From Alternaria dauci (Eukaryota > Ascomycota > Dothideomycetes > Pleosporales > Pleosporaceae), in assembly GCF_042100115.1 (NCBI RefSeq), contig NC_091272.1, positions 2,480,001-2,544,000 on the forward strand: DNA of 64,000 nucleotides, given 5' to 3'. Under the pieces are notes generated by a model. It worked only from the letters and a program-made list of their open reading frames with translations. It had not been told where the DNA came from and did not search any database. The position numbers and the translations under genes are program-made. Shown here piece after piece: positions 48,122 through 61,111 of the stretch. Each line of letters begins with the position of its first letter. Within the stretch, counting starts at the first letter, position 1.

Positions 48122-51100
48122 ATGGCAGGTCCCAAGGTACAGGAAAGTACCAGCAGCGGTCCAGTGACCAAACGCCAGAAGACACAGAGCAATGGCGACA
48201 CCAGCTCTGCGTCGCTGGTCCGCCAGTCCAAGATATTTGCGCCATTCCGAGTAAGCTCCAACCAGCGACGCCATCACGTACTTGCGCACAACTGACTCCA
48301 TGGCAGATGGTTGGTCTAGTGTCGCCGACAAGCGTTCCCTTTACCACTCTCCCTCTCGGTAAGACTACCTTCCAAATCACAACCTCGGTCGGCCGCTCCC
48401 TCCAAACCTACGATCTCAAGCGCGGCCTCAACCTCGTCTTCATAACTCGACCCCAGACACCCGAGGACATTACTGCGACCGTAGCATGGAAGAAGGTCGT
48501 GTTTGCGGCCTGGTCAAGGCCCAAGTCCAAAACCCAGGCCGGCGTGTGGGTTTTCCAGCGCGGAAAAAAGACTGCAGAGCTGGAGCTACCACGCGGCGGC
48601 ATACAGCGCATCACAAGGCTGGTTGTTCTGGGAGAATGGATCGTAGGATGCGGCAAGACCGAAATCGAAATTTGGAGGACTGCTACCTTGGAGCACTACA
48701 CGACGCTACAGGGCGCCTCTTCCAGTGCCCTCTCTGGCTGCATCTGCAACATGCCTACTTACTTGAACAAGATATTCGTGGGCCGAGCCGATGGCTCTGT
48801 CGAAATATGGAACACCAGCACCGGGAAGCTGCTCTATACACTCCTTCCGCCAGCAGCAGACTTTGGCGCCGTCACCGCACTACAGCCGACGCCCGCGTTG
48901 TCGCTCCTCGCTATCGCATACCAGTCAGGTCCAATTACGATACATGATATCCGTGCCGACAAAGAGATCATGCGCCTGAACACGGGTGGCTCGCGAAAAC
49001 ACGCAGTGACTTCCATCTCCTTCAGGACCGACGGACTGGGTGCCGGCGACGATGGCCGCGAAGACGGTGTCATGGCAACAGCTAGCCATGAAAGTGGCGA
49101 CATCACCTTCTGGGACCTCAACAAAGGTGGGCGTAAAACCGGTACTCTCCGAGGAGCTCATGGCCCGCCTCCCTCTGCGAGCGGAGGTGTCGGTGGTGGA
49201 ATCAGCAAGATTGAATTTCTCGCTGGGCAGGCAGTCATTGTGTCGAGTGGCTTGGACAACTCCTTGAAGAGCTGGATCTTCGACGAAACACCCTTTTCGC
49301 CTCTACCGCGCATTCTGCATTCTCGCGGCGGTCATGCTGCGCCAGTCTCAACTCTCCGCTTCCTTCCTTCCAACTCAGATGGCTCCGATGATGTCGGTAA
49401 ATGGCTTCTTAGCGCGAGCAAAGACCGAAGTCTGTGGGGCTGGAGCTTGCGACGAGATGGACAAAGCACAGAGCTCAGCCAGGGTGCTCTCCAGAAGAAA
49501 GCAAAGAAGATGGGGCTCCTCAATGGAAATTCCGATACGTCCAAACACCATGTCAAGTTGGAAGACCTGAAGGCTCCGGCAATCACCTGTATGGCCTGTT
49601 CTCTCAATCGCGACGGTGGCATGGGTGCGATGCCTGGCGTAGCGGGCATATGGAATAACTCATCCAAGGTCAAGGGCCAGGATAAGAAAGCTGTAGAGGT
49701 CAACATGACTGGATGGGAGAGTATCGTCACAGGGCACGCTGGCGACAAGACTGCGAGAACCTGGTTCTGGGGCCGCAAACGAGCGGGTAGATGGGCTTTC
49801 GACACTGGCGACGGCACAGAAGTCAAGAGTGTTGCGATCTCATCTTGCGGCACATTTGCTTTGGTCGGATCTGCGGGTGGCTCCATCGACATGTACAACC
49901 TTCAGTCTGGCCAATTCCGACGTAGGTTCCCTGCTCGACTCACTCCGGTAGAAGCAAAACAGCACAAGCTCCGACAATTACAGGCCGAAGAGGCTCTGGA
50001 TTCTGCGGAAGATGCTCCACGAAAGTTTGCAAAGGGCGAAGGCAAACATAAAGGAGCCATCACTGGTCTTGCTGTGGATGCTCTCAATCGCACGCTCATA
50101 AGTTGTTCCGACGATGGCAAAGTCAAGGTAAGTCCAACAATTGTCTTGCTCAGCTACCGTCGACTGACACACATCGTAGTTCTGGGATTTCGCTACGGGC
50201 ATTCTACTTCACGAGATTGACTGGTACCCTATGACCAAGATCAATGGTCTGCGCTACCACCGGAACAGTGATCTGATAGCACTGAGCTGTGACGATGGTT
50301 CGATCCGCGTTTTGGACATCACGACCAAGAAGCTTATTCGAGAGCTATGGGCATCTCAATCCCATGTTGCGTTGCAAACTCTCGATTATACCTTCTCGAG
50401 TGACGGCCGATGGATCATCTCTGCAGCCTCAGACTCCACCATCAGGGTCTGGGACTTACCAACTGGCCATCTTATCGATGCTATGAAGCTGCCCAAAAAG
50501 TGCAATACCGTGGCATTTTCACCTTCGGGCGAGTTCCTGGCCACCGGCCTAGACGGCGAAGTGGGTGTGCATATCTGGACAAACCGAACGCTTTTCACGC
50601 ATGTGTCAACTCGTCAAATAACAGAAGACGATATTGCCCAGGTCAGCGCGCCAACAGCATCTGGCGAAGGCGGCGTCGCCATTGTTGAAGCTGCTACTGA
50701 AGAGCAAGCGGAAGAGGAGGATCAGGATGAAGTCACAGTTCCGGTCATGGACCAACTCAGCGACAAGATCACAACATTGAGCTTGGTTCCAAAGTCCCGC
50801 TGGCAAACGCTCCTACACCTCGACGTCATCCGTGCCCGTAACAAGCCCAAAGAGGCTCCGAAGGCTCCAGAAAAGGCTCCCTTCTTCCTCCCATCACTTG
50901 GCCAAAATCAGATTTCGGGGGCAGAGAACAACGCTCTCACGCCACTCGATCAAGACCCAAAGTCTCGCATCTCCAGCTCTGCGCTTGCTTCGCGCTCTAG
51001 CGCAGCCACCTCTACTGATGTCTTCAGCCGTCACCTTGCACATGCGACCGAAACTGCTGACTATGCCCCTCTCCTAACTCATCTCTCTTCGCTCCCGCCG

Positions 51101-51391
51101 TCGGCAGCAGACATTGCCATTCGCACGCTTGACACAACGGAGCCTTATACAGAGCTACGAACGTTCATCGAGGCCTTGACCGCAAGATTGCAACAAGGCC
51201 GAGACTACGAGCTTGTACAGGCCTGGATGAGTGTGTTCCTACGACTGCATGGAGACATTGTTGTCAAGGACTCTGACCTAGTGGGCGAGCTGAGAAAATG
51301 GCAGGAGGAGGCAAAGAGAGGACGCGAAAGGGTGGGCGGACTAGTAGGATACAGCGTTGGCGTAGTAGGATGGGTTAGAAGTGCGAGATGA
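48122..51391 (+). CDS. UTP21: U3 snoRNP protein Utp21 (WDR36), tandem WD40 propellers
   Basis: Exons 48122-48250, 48307-50127 and 50180-51391 give 1053 residues. It is a UTP-B subcomplex subunit of the small-subunit processome that assembles on 35S pre-rRNA in the nucleolus. The start has a basic linker, then IFAPFR joined to MVGLVSPTSVPFTTL, a conserved Utp21 opening. WD40 repeats follow, including VVFAAWSRPK, IWRTATLEHY, GSVEIWNTSTGKLLY, DITFWDLN, LLSASKDRSLWGW, ALVGSAGGSIDMYNLQSG, FWDFATG, IRVLDITTKKLIRELW and IRVWDLPTGHLIDAM. The C-terminal domain has VPKSRWQTLLHLDVIRARNKP and ends with LSSLPPSAADIAIRTL and a helical bundle. Length and layout match fungal Utp21. It shares a divergent promoter with asp1. 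Confidence 0.95.
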
Positions 51392-51878
51392 GTCCTTTAC
51401 ATGTGCATTTAGCTCAGAACGATGTATATGCTCTTGTTCGCAGCTGCCGCTCAGGCACCGACAAGAGTGGCGTGCAAGCCAAATAATAAGGTGGTCTTTC
51501 GTTGTCATTGTATCCCGCCGATCATGCACGGGGTGATATCTCACAATAAGCTTCTCAGGGAGCCACGACACACCTCTTTGGTTCGCCAGCCCATAATCGA
51601 CAGTGAAACAGAACACAGCGAGGATTGCAAAATGTATTACATAAATTTGAATCAAGATAGAAGTGGTCATGGCTGTCAGGAACGGTGTTGTACGTGAGTA
51701 TGACCCGCTCCGCAGTCACCCTTTCTCCACCATGACATCACAGCAATTTACCTCATCGCGATGATAGAAATTGAACACGACTGGAGCTTCCACCCCTCCT
51801 ACCAATCCATCTTCCACTGCTATTCCCTCCAAATCAAACCAAACTATCACACCAACCAAATCTTACTCACACTTCACA
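51392..51878. other. Intergenic between UTP21 and the small disordered protein gene
   Basis: UTP21 3' region, then a C/A/T-rich leader (CACACCAACCAAATC) before the ATG at 51879. No gene is seen. Confidence 0.5.
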
Positions 51879-52310
51879 ATGCCTCGCAACGGAGACGGAT
51901 CTTCAGACAACGGCCCCATTGAGGCTGGCCAGGACGCTGTTCACGGTGCCTCTGGAGACGTACGTACCATCATCTCCTACAAAGACGTGTGAGGAGCTCG
52001 ACTCTGACCATATATCAGGCAACTCTCCAGCACACAAAGAACAACGTCGCTCCCATGCCGGAGATTGAGAAGGGCGAAGGTACGACTCGTCTGCCCCACT
52101 TACCCCTCATCCATTCCTCACGCTCTCCAAACGACAGCAAAGAAGGAAAAACAAATGTTGTAAAAGGAACGCAAACACTAACATGAGGTAGCCATCGAAG
52201 GCATGAACGCCTCTGGCGCCGGCGACGCACCGAAGAAAGGCCACACCGGCCAAGGCTCAGCAGCTGCCGACTCGAACAAGCCTGCGCCTGTCGACCAGGT
52301 CACCAAATAA
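51879..52310 (+). CDS. Small hydrophilic disordered protein
   Basis: Three exons (51879-51959, 52019-52079, 52192-52310) give 86 residues. The sequence is Gly/Ala/Asp/Asn rich without hydrophobic core, signal peptide or cysteine (SSDNGPIEAGQDAVHGASGD, then THNNVAPM-like HTKNNVAPMPEIEKGE, then KKGHTGQGSAAADSN). Such composition fits a heat-stable, stress or desiccation-related protein, but that is inference. Three exons with matching phases, a strong leader and ATG context, and a clean stop support a real gene despite its size. Small genes like this are often missed by predictors. Confidence 0.7.
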
Positions 52311-53529
52311 GCGAAGCGACTGAATAAGCTATCATGGTGTAAAGCCCGCACGCAGTCTAGGAAGAAGTTCTGATGCAAGCAAGGGTATTACCACAGCCAA
52401 TGGATACATGGCTGGCTGGCTAGCAGGCAAAGGAGTAACATCTGCATGCAGTACGACTACTGTACGACGGACTCCGAGTAACATCGGTAGTTTGCGTTGC
52501 ATTAACACCGCACCTGCAAGGGCCCAGATAGCTACGAATGTAACGAATGAGAAACAACAAATGTAAACTGCCCCATTCTGTAGCAACATGTTCTAGATCC
52601 GGTGTTTGTGGGGCAGAGCGGTGTACAAAGTCGTGCGGTGTAGTGTTGTTTTTGCATGCCATGGCCCTGCGACGCCAAAATGGTGTTGAGGATCTCAGGC
52701 CGGTCTCTTTCTCTTCGCATGTTGGGTAAGCGAAAGACCGATAAGCCCCCGCGCACTTTGCAAAAGACTAATTCTTCTTGTATCGGGGGAGGGTCTAACA
52801 CGGAGGAGCTGAGCTGAGCTCAGCAGTGCAAATTTGTGACTACTTCGTATTGCGGGTCCTTTTGTCTTCCGCAATACCCTATGAATAGACTTTTGTGAGT
52901 GCCTGGTCACGTCATCAGACGACCTAGAATATGTTGGTGTCAACTGGGCTGGTAGTTTTGAGTGGAGGTTGTCGGCGTCAGCCTGCATGCGAAGTGTGTC
53001 TCGCCTCAGCTGAGCCGGACACCGAAGTGGAGGTGGGATGCTTAGCGTTGGAAGGGGGGAGAATCGTGGAGAACCAGTGACACACTGGAGTGGGCAGTAG
53101 GTTACCTCAACCAAAAACTCATGGACAAGGCTGAGCATCAAACACAATGAGAAGACATCACAATGCAAAAGACAATAGTGTGAATGAATAGTAGATCATG
53201 GTATTTGGCCAGATAATGGCACCAGCCCTTGGTGTATCTTGTCCGCCATAAGTCCCATCCAGGAAACAATATCCAGAAAGGTTACCAAGTCTAAACGAAA
53301 CTGTTGCTACAAGAGTGTACAAGCTCAGAACGCCGTCCCACGCCCGGTAGTAGTGATGCCACACCCCATGTTTTCCCAACCCAGTGTCCCTGTTAACCTC
53401 AATGATCGCACCTTACGCCTACCCAATTGCCGAGGCCTAGAAGACCTTATCAGTCGTGAACCACAGCCACCATCCACCAACTCAGCTTGCTTCTTCGCCC
53501 CCTTGGTGGATTTGGTGACAGCGATAGTG
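52311..53529. other. Intergenic / hacA 3' region
   Basis: This holds the 3' end of the small gene and the hacA 3' UTR. The unspliced hacA frame runs into it and stops at 53325. No other gene is seen. Confidence 0.5.
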
Positions 53530-54599
53530 CTAATGTTGTCCCGCTGCGAGGGCCTCGTCGCTAACCGAAGTTGCGCCAGAGGCACTCTGCAAGTCGTTGA
53601 ACTTTGCATCAAAGCCGTCAAGAAAGCCACAAGAGTTTGAGAAAGAGCCGTGGTCGAAGGATGTTGGACCAAAGACATCGACTGAAGAAGAGTCGACCAT
53701 GCTAAAAGCGGGTTCCATTGGAGCAGTCGTTGTTGGACTGCACTTTGGGAAGGGTTCAAAGTCGAAGAAGTTTTCCATGACGACAGACTTCTCATCGACT
53801 GGAGCGTAAGGTTGAACAGAGAAAGGTAGGCCCAGATCGCTGGTAGAGAGGTTCCCGAAATCGACTGACACGGCAGGTCGCACAATATCGCGGCAGGATA
53901 TTGTGTCGAGTCGAATTCGGGAGAAGCCTCAAAGCTTGACGGGGGAGTCTCTGGTTGACAGGATGAGTCGCGGGGCGAGTCCATTGAGTCCATGGACTCG
54001 GGAGGGCTGGGGAAGGACGTTGGGATCTGCGCGGGGCAGATGGTGTCCAAGGAATCGCTGGGAGGTGTGGCTAGGTCGAAGACTTGTTGTGGTGCTTCGC
54101 CCGGGTACTTGGAGCGGTAGAATCGGAGCTCGGCCTCCATCTCGGCCATCTTTTGCTTGTAGGCCTGCATGCTGGCCTCGAGCTCGTCCTTCTCCGTCTG
54201 CAGAATCTCGTATTCTTGTCGTTTGCGTTCGCGCGAGTTGTGGGCGGCGAGGCGGTTGCGCTTGACGCGTTCTATCCGCCGTTGCTCCTTCTCGTCCTCG
54301 GTCTTTGCGCGCTTCCGTGGGGGCAGGCTGGTCTTGGGCTCGGGGAGCACCTGGCCCCACGACTTGCGCTTCTTGACCGGCTTGGAGCCATTGCTCTCGG
54401 GCGCGGGCGTGTGTGATGCTTCTGACGAGGCGGACGAGTGGTGTGCGGGCGAGGGCGAGTCGTCGTAGTTCTCAATCATCTCCATCTTGATGGTGGTGGG
54501 CATGGCGTCGAGCGATGGTGGGGGAAGGGGCGTCGAAGTCATGGCCGGGTTGTTCATGGTTTGGGAAAACAGACTAGAGTCGAAGGTGTACTGAGCCAT
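53530..54599 (-). CDS. hacA: bZIP transcription factor HacA/Hac1 of the unfolded protein response
   Basis: This is the nuclear activator of ER chaperone genes, produced after Ire1 splices its mRNA. The spliced form (54599-53894 joined to 53873-53530) is 349 residues. Without splicing the frame shifts at residue 236 and runs to 53325 (424 residues). The hallmark KKRKSWGQVLPEPKTSLPPRKRAKTEDEKEQ precedes the basic region (107-127, RNRLAAHNSRERKR) and a zipper at about 132-160 (ILQTEKDELEASMQAYKQK). After the splice the tail continues VDFGNLSTSDLGLPF and then acidic/aromatic segments (VVMENFFDFEPF, FDHGSFSNSCGF) that look like an activation domain. Regulation by 20-nt Ire1 intron removal is seen directly in the sequence. 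No conventional intron is needed. Confidence 0.93.
53874..53893 (-). promoter_or_regulatory. Unconventional 20-nt Ire1-type intron of hacA mRNA
   Basis: The transcript has two CCTGCCG copies exactly 20 nt apart. Cleavage between CTG and CCG at both removes 20 nt. Both 7-nt loops (CTGCCGC and CTGCCGT) fit the CNGCNGN Ire1 consensus. The first sits on a perfect 9-bp stem (CACAATATC with GATATTGTG) and the second on at least GAC/GTC. Removing 20 nt shifts the frame by two and opens the alternative frame at 53530-53873. Confidence 0.9.
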
Positions 54600-57165
54600 G
54601 GTGAAGTCGATAAATGACGGGGCTATGAGCGGGCATAATGAGTGATTATCACTAAAACCCGGGCTGTGCGGCGAAGAGGACAGGTGGCCTTCACGTACCC
54701 TTTAATAGGCAGCTGCCAAGCGCACTCTTGGACCCCTGGTACGCTTGTCCGTATTTGGCGGCACGCTAATTGAGCCCCCTCCGACACACGTCCCTCCCCC
54801 CCCCCCTACGATACGCTAGGGACTCAGGAACTCAGCCGCCCGCCCCGTCGTTTCACGGCCCAAAGTCAGGGGACCGCCGTTGCAGTCTCCGTCCGACTGC
54901 TGTGCAACCTGCTGGATTCAACTCCTGCATTCATGTCCCGCTTCTACCACTGTCAGAGAACGGGGCCACTGTCCCAGGCTTCCGCCTTTTTTACCTCTCG
55001 AGGAGGTGTAAACGGCATGATTCAACTCGGATGTGTAATCGAGGCGTAGCACGACCTGGTATTAGCCGTCTCCTTCTCGACCCACCTGTGTCACTCGGTG
55101 CACCTCAGTGGCGACACGAAACAAGTTCAATGTAGCATGTCGTAAGATGCCGTCAGCCAAACCCAATACGCCCCAACGCCGCGCTGCGTCGAGTTCTCCC
55201 CCCTCCCCCCATTATTGCCCTCAATATGCTCGTATGCTTCATGCACGGCTCGTGTAGATGAAAGTCCGAAGCCGTTTCCTTCTCGAAGCATCTGCACCCC
55301 ATAGTTCCAATCTATCTTGCCGGGTCGCTAACTATTCCACCCACACATCTTCATATCCCCATACAACCTTGCAATCTATTGCGACTTCCAGAGTGCAGCC
55401 CCATTGCCGGAAGATTTGCGCATCCTGGGGTAAAGTTCCGTTGTTCGTGGAAACACCAGGGAATTTGCACAGAAGCTTAGCCATAGCTTCCCTTAATTGT
55501 TGCTGCTCAAAACCAGAGTGTCACACGAGACCCTTTGCCTCCGGCTTTCCTGGAGCAAAGGGTTCACGGCAAGTTTCTGTAAGTTTCCACTTAAGCTTTG
55601 CGAGCATGTGAGACGGAGCCTCTCCGGTAGTAAGAAAATAATCAGCCAGTGCTGCATTCATTCTGCTCGCATAATCCTGCAGCACCGAAATTACTTTTGG
55701 CTTTATCGCTCTCTTGTCATCCTATCTTTCGCAGCTGGCCACGCAATGGACTGATTGCGCACGAATCTGGTCTTGAAGAAAAATGGCGTGCGTACCACTG
55801 GGCTAGCGTCTCATGCGTTCTTTGTCGTGGGTATCGCCCTCTGCTCCACCAACCGACTCGTCACAGTTTCAGGCACCAGAATTCGGTCCTATCGCATCAG
55901 AGCCGCCTACAGTGTAGCGATCTAGATCTTACCACCGAATTTCTTGACTCACTACACATGATCTACATCAGTAATACTGCCGCCTACCGAGCATCTTCTA
56001 ACAGGCTTCTCAGGAGAGCAGGTGGCCCTTATCAGCACTGCAGTGGACTAAATGGGCACTTTTGATTGTAAGACAACAAGTTAGTACGGGCCGATGCTCG
56101 TAGAGCTGATGCATGACGATCTAAGAGAGGATAGTGAGCAGTACGACGGCGTCCACGAAGCAAGTATTGCGCTTACGCAGCAGTCTCGAGACCACATCAC
56201 CATCGTAACGAGAATGCTGCCGCCTATTCAACGTCATGCAATGGCAATACCCTAACGGCCTTGTAATAAAACTAGCATTTTTATAGAAATGGTGTTGCGA
56301 GCCAAAGCACAGCCAAACTAGGCATCAGGTTCATAGCAATAAGATTGCTGCTGGGCAATAAGATCGCTGCTGGAGGTGCGGTGCCGCTCATCGTTAAAGG
56401 CACCCACGTAGAAAGCTGGCTATGTCGAGCTTCTCTAAGACTAACCATACCACAAGGTACCAGCGCAGCCTAATATACGCTCGTTCTGAGCATAATCATC
56501 AAAGCTTTGTTCCGAGTTGTGCCTGTGATACCAGTGAATTCGACCCAGATGGCTCGCTCGCTAAGCACTTCTCGCAGTCCATTCTCGCAGCATCCATATG
56601 TCAGAGTGATGACTTCGTTGCCATATCATAAAGCTACCTGCATGAATGGATTCTGAGGGGGAGCCAACCTCACTTGCCACGACCACAAACTTGGATTAAA
56701 CTTCACATTGCGTCAGAGGAGGCGCTGCAATCAAGGCAATGATTGACTCTGCACTACAATGTCGTCGTGTCGGTGTATATGTCATGATCAAGGAGCACTT
56801 GGCGCTCGGTCTTGTCGTCGCCATCCATCAATGACATGTACGCAGTGCGCCCACCGGACAACGAACAGCATACGATGATTGTCAAGGCATGGGACGCGAG
56901 AGGGATGTACGATAATAGCCAATGAAGACATTAATGCAAACAATAAAAGCAGTACATTGTATATTACGAAGGACGTAGAGCCATGTTGGTGCTGCCTTCA
57001 TTCAGGTATAGTATACGGTGAGGTGTACTCTATCGAGTCCCTGGTCGTATGTACGGAACCTATTGGTATATTCTACGCCAAATCGCGCCGTGTTGGAATC
57101 AGTGCCGGTATCTAAGACAACATATGAGTACATAGGTTCCTGGATTTCAGTCTGGCTTGAATCTC
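54600..57165. other. Long gene-free stretch between hacA and RSC7
   Basis: The first few hundred bases are the hacA promoter and leader, where a poly-C run lies near 54796. Up to 57165 I see no supportable gene on either strand. A short tandem duplication lies at 56336-56373. Confidence 0.45.
56336..56373 (+). repeat. Tandem duplication, two 19-nt units
   Basis: GCAATAAGATTGCTGCTGG is followed at once by GCAATAAGATCGCTGCTGG, 18 of 19 identical. No gene context is seen. Confidence 0.8.
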
Positions 57166-58690
57166 TCAAACCGGGACGCCCACGAAGCCTATCTTCGGTC
57201 TCACTCTTGCACCATCGGTGCTCTCCCCGCCCCATTGACTACGCCATTCTTGTTCCTCAGCCTTGACTTGCTCCAGAGCTTCAAGTTCTTCGGGCTTCAT
57301 TTTCTGCCTGTCTTCGTCGTCCACGTCTGGTAAGCCATTGGTGCCAACATCAACAAAGTCACCGTCGGGTCCAGGTATACCTAAGCCGGCGAAAGGAGGC
57401 TGTTGGAAGACAGAGTCGACCACGAGGTATTTGCGCCGGACTAGCAGAGGCACGTCGGTTTCTTCATCTGGGACCTCTTCCCATCGTGCGTGTGTGGGCT
57501 GCGTGACCTTTGGATAGCACATCAGGTTGGTGTGTGGATCGTAGACACCTGTGAGGTTTGCTTTCCGTAGCTTAGAGAGGTTCGAGTTGAATCGACTAGG
57601 GCATGTTAGCTCTGCTGATTACAGGTGGGTCGATGGGAAGTTTTGCTTACCTTGCGGCTCGTCCATGCTCAAATTGCCAGTTAGCAGAGGTTATATTAAC
57701 CTTCCGCTTCCCGGGCACAGGCTTGCCATTTGCGGTTGGCACACTGGGCACACCGGTGTGATAAACACTACTAGCACCATGCCAGGCGACGTATTGGTTC
57801 TTGTTGTATGGCTCCCCGGGAGGTGGTAACCTGTCGTTGGGGTCTGCAAGCTCGCCTTCGACCGCGCCGCTTTCTTTTGCTGCAGTAACATAGTAGTCGT
57901 CGATGATCCTTTTACCGCCGATGATGATGCGAGCGCCAAACTCACGGAAGACGGATCTAGCTGTGACGACACCAATGGCTCGACCCTTGTACGAGTGTGG
58001 GATGATGTCGCGGTCGATCAAGTCCCTCTTTTCGGAGTCGTCGATGATGATCTTGTAGAGTTTCATGTGTTTTGTGAAGAACAAGTAACTGTCCCTAAAT
58101 CCACAGCAACGAGCCGGTTCTGTTGACAGCATGTACTGTCGGTCGCCTCTGCCCTTGATGGTGAATATGCGCACACGGTAGTCTCGTCCGCCCATGAGGT
58201 TGCCGAGTTTGTCGACCTTCTGCTCGCCTTCCTCGTCTTCTGGTAGGTCAACCTCATCGTTGACTACATCCATCATATTGCCCTCCTTGTCAATGGGGAC
58301 GCGTGTCGTATGAGATGGCCCTCCCTTTGGTGGCCGTCCTCGACCTCCGCCTGACGGCCGTCCCCGCCTGCGCTTAACAGGAGTACCGCCTTCGGAGTTG
58401 TCGGGTTCAACGGCATTCCAGTCTGGTGGCCTGTTCTTGGGAGGGCGACCAAGACGCTTCTTGCGGGGAAAGGGCTGGATGACTGCTGGAGACGGCGAAC
58501 GCTCAGAGGGTGCAGCTTCCTCGTCGCTTCCCTGGGCCGCTGAGTCGGCTTCTTCTTCTTCTTCCTTGGGAGTGTCGGCGCGCGATTCTGGGACGTCTAC
58601 CATTTCCTCGTCGCTGTCCTGCTGAGGCGTTGCGCTGCGAACAGGCGTACTGCGACGCGCTGCAGCTCGAGAAGGGCGACCACGCGCCAT
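57166..58690 (-). CDS. RSC7: Chromatin-remodelling complex subunit RSC7/Swp82-like (Npl6)
   Basis: Exons 58690-57651 and 57595-57166 give 489 residues. This nuclear accessory subunit belongs to RSC/SWI-SNF type remodellers. The N-terminus (about 1-150) is disordered and acidic/basic mixed, with AT-hook-like motifs (KRLGRPPKNRP, KRRRGRPSGG, RGRPPKGG). The RSC7 core reads VDKLGNLMGGRDYRVRIFTIKGRGDRQYMLSTEPARCCGFRDSYLFF, then RDIIPHSYKGRAIGVVTARSVFREFGARIIIGGKRI and DDYYVTAAKE. The junction gives RAASRFNSNLSKLRKANLTGVYDPHTNLMCYP, the typical family end section. The tail is acidic and Gln/Glu rich. Start is the ATG at 58690 (MARGRPSRAAARR), before which the frame continues without pattern. Confidence 0.92.
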
Positions 58691-59382
58691 TGTGGCTCGT
58701 GGACAACGGTGCTGGTGTGGCGCGTCTGGATCTGGCGGCACTGAGTCTGGCGTACGTATGGGCGACTTTAACTTGGATACTCGAATATAAATTGGGTGAA
58801 GGGCGGCGTTGTTGGTTGGTGGTGCGCTTGCATTCCCACGACTGCTAACGACCGCGACGTGAAGGAGCTAAGCAAGGGTCCGATGCACGGGCTGTGTTCA
58901 TCACGTGCAGCGCTCCAGCCAGGCGTTGTCCATTCACGCCTTCTCTACTCCAACTGTGTGTGTTCTTGCACGTCTCACCAAAGATATACGACCGTCATCA
59001 GTGAGATTAGCACCCCAATATCCCCATGCGGTACATGTCATGCACGATGCTTGTCACTGGATTGTGCTATCAAACTCCTCAGCATGTTGCATCGCTATTC
59101 TCTGTATCCCGAGATTCGGTTCTGACTGCCTCAATCTGCTAACGAGCTGATCCTGCCTAACACATCACGATGCTCTTGCAGCTTGCCAGCCAGGGCCATG
59201 TAATGTCAGCTTGGCAGGACCTGACCTGTATGTCAACAAACATGGCTCAAGAGTCAGGAGCCTTGGACTCAGGAGCCATACGCATGTACTTGCTCGTGGC
59301 CTCAGCCGTTCAGTCGATTTCGTAGCCTTTAGCACACTCTCGAGCCTATAGTGCATGACCAGGGTAGCAACGAACAGCCGCC
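58691..59382. other. Divergent promoter region RSC7 / orphan gene
   Basis: 692 bases between divergent start codons. No gene or repeat is seen. Confidence 0.5.
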
Positions 59383-61111
59383 ATGCCTCTCGATCGCCTC
59401 ATCAAGGCCAAGAAGAGCGTTTCGGATATCTTCACTCGTATGAGCGGTGCTCCGTGAGCAACAGTCTTTTCTCTCTTGTCTCTACATACTGACTGTTTCA
59501 AGGATCCAGCCATGTTCTCCTAAGCGGAATGAGAACGACGCACCAGGTCGTGAGACTACGGGTCTATATTCATCAGGAGCAAACTCCACGGTACCAGATC
59601 CAAGTGACGAATCACCTAACAAGGACACTTCATCGGCGCGCAAAGGCTTGATGGGGTCGTTGCGAAGGCAAAAGCTGCGAAGCATTAGCTCATTACGGAG
59701 TCTGCGGTCGCCTACCAAGACCAAGCAGTCTGACACACCTGCATCACCACTGGCTGAAGTACGTTTCCCTCTATATCGTGCGAAATGTCCGCTGAAGTAG
59801 TTTCTTACAGGGTCCTCATACTCCAAAGCACCGCCCGAATTCATCACTAGTACTTAACTTCGATGAATCACCCCCTGACAAGCCAATATTCGATCTCGAC
59901 CACAAAGACTCCATCACCTCAAGCGTGGAGGTCCATCACTCCTCGCCCGTGCCTGTTCCGACATCTGAAAAACAGCACCAGCGATCATTTGTCGACTCAT
60001 CGCTCATTCCTTTTGGAACTGTACCGCTTTCACCAGCTCCCATCCAGAGAATCCTGGAGCTGGACCAGACTGCGAGCCCTCCGTCACCAACGTCCAGCCT
60101 AGTGTGCAACCCAGACTCAGAAATGATGAGAAGTACCGCATCAACAAGAAGTGCTTTCTCTGGTACTCTTCATGAAGCTGGAATATACATCGACGAACCC
60201 ATTGTCAGTTACGACGATTTGGAGCTCAATCATCTGCTCCCCAACGAAGCCTTCACGACAGTTGACAACACTGAAGAGCCACGAAAAACACTAGTCGGTG
60301 AAGAGCCGTCTGTTGTACATCGCTTGGAGAACACATCGGACCACAAGATAGACGATGAGCAAGTTAGCACACAAGGCAGTTCCACCAACATAGCACCAGA
60401 TGCGACAAACGTGAACAAGATAGTAGAAGAGCACGCAAGAGCCATACTCAATAGAGTCTATCACGCGAAGACCTATCGTCGAGCAGATGGAGAATGTCGA
60501 CTCAGAATCAAGTTGTTCACTTCCGAGCCCGAGGATGGCAACGACGACAGAGGGGATGACGAGACGCCGTTCGAATTTGTTGGTTCTCAAGCAGACAGAG
60601 TGGTTTCGGAACTTGGCGCCATTCTTCAGAAAAATGGGTAAGAAATGTCACCGAATAAATTGCATATGAGACATACACTGACTTCGCACACGTACATTGT
60701 AGGATAATGGCTATATCTGATGACAAGATTGACGAGGCGTTTGCAGCGGGAAAACTTCCAGCATATCTAGATATCGCTCTTGACGAGGACAACGCCAGGA
60801 TTGCGCAGAGCCACCTCCACATTCCGACAAAAGTGGAGAAGCGCGATAGCACCTGGGGCCAGCATACCGGACTCTACGATGGCTCGGGCTATGGGGCGGG
60901 ATCCAGCTTCCGCTGTGTGACGGATGTGACTGAGATGACAGATGTGTCTCCCACACGCATCCCTGGAACATCCTCAGATCACGAGGATGAAGTTCCCACA
61001 ATCATCCGCAGGCTGTGGGACAAGACCTATTGTCACGGTCTCGATACGGACTTTCATGGACAGGCTACTGCGGGTGATGCAGCAATCTCCAAGTGCGCAG
61101 GAGCAATCTGA
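59383..61111 (+). CDS. Unrecognised 520-residue protein
   Basis: Four exons (59383-59453, 59503-59758, 59811-60637, 60703-61111) give 520 residues with consistent phases. It starts MPLDRLIKAKKSVSDIFTRMS, an amphipathic basic helix. A Ser/Thr/Pro-rich disordered part follows (KLRSISSLRSLRSPTKTK, then several SP sites). The second half is more ordered: VNKIVEEHARAILNRVYHAKTYRRADGECRLRIKLF, then FEFVGSQADRVVSELGAILQKNG, IMAISDDKIDEAFAAGKLPAYLDIALDED and a C-terminal RLWDKTYCHGLDTDFHGQAT. I recognise no named domain. The regular helical C-terminal half suggests a folded module. There is no signal peptide or membrane helix. Intron 3 (60638-60702) is one of the look-alike introns. Confidence 0.7.
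60638..60702 (+). repeat. Intron 3 of the orphan gene, introner-like sequence copy
   Basis: This 65-nt intron (GTAAGAAATG...CATTGTAG) has TTGCATATGAGACATACACT then GACTTCG. It shares 25 of 28 aligned bases with the intron at 14931-14992 and 23 of 29 with the intron at 859-923. Confidence 0.6.
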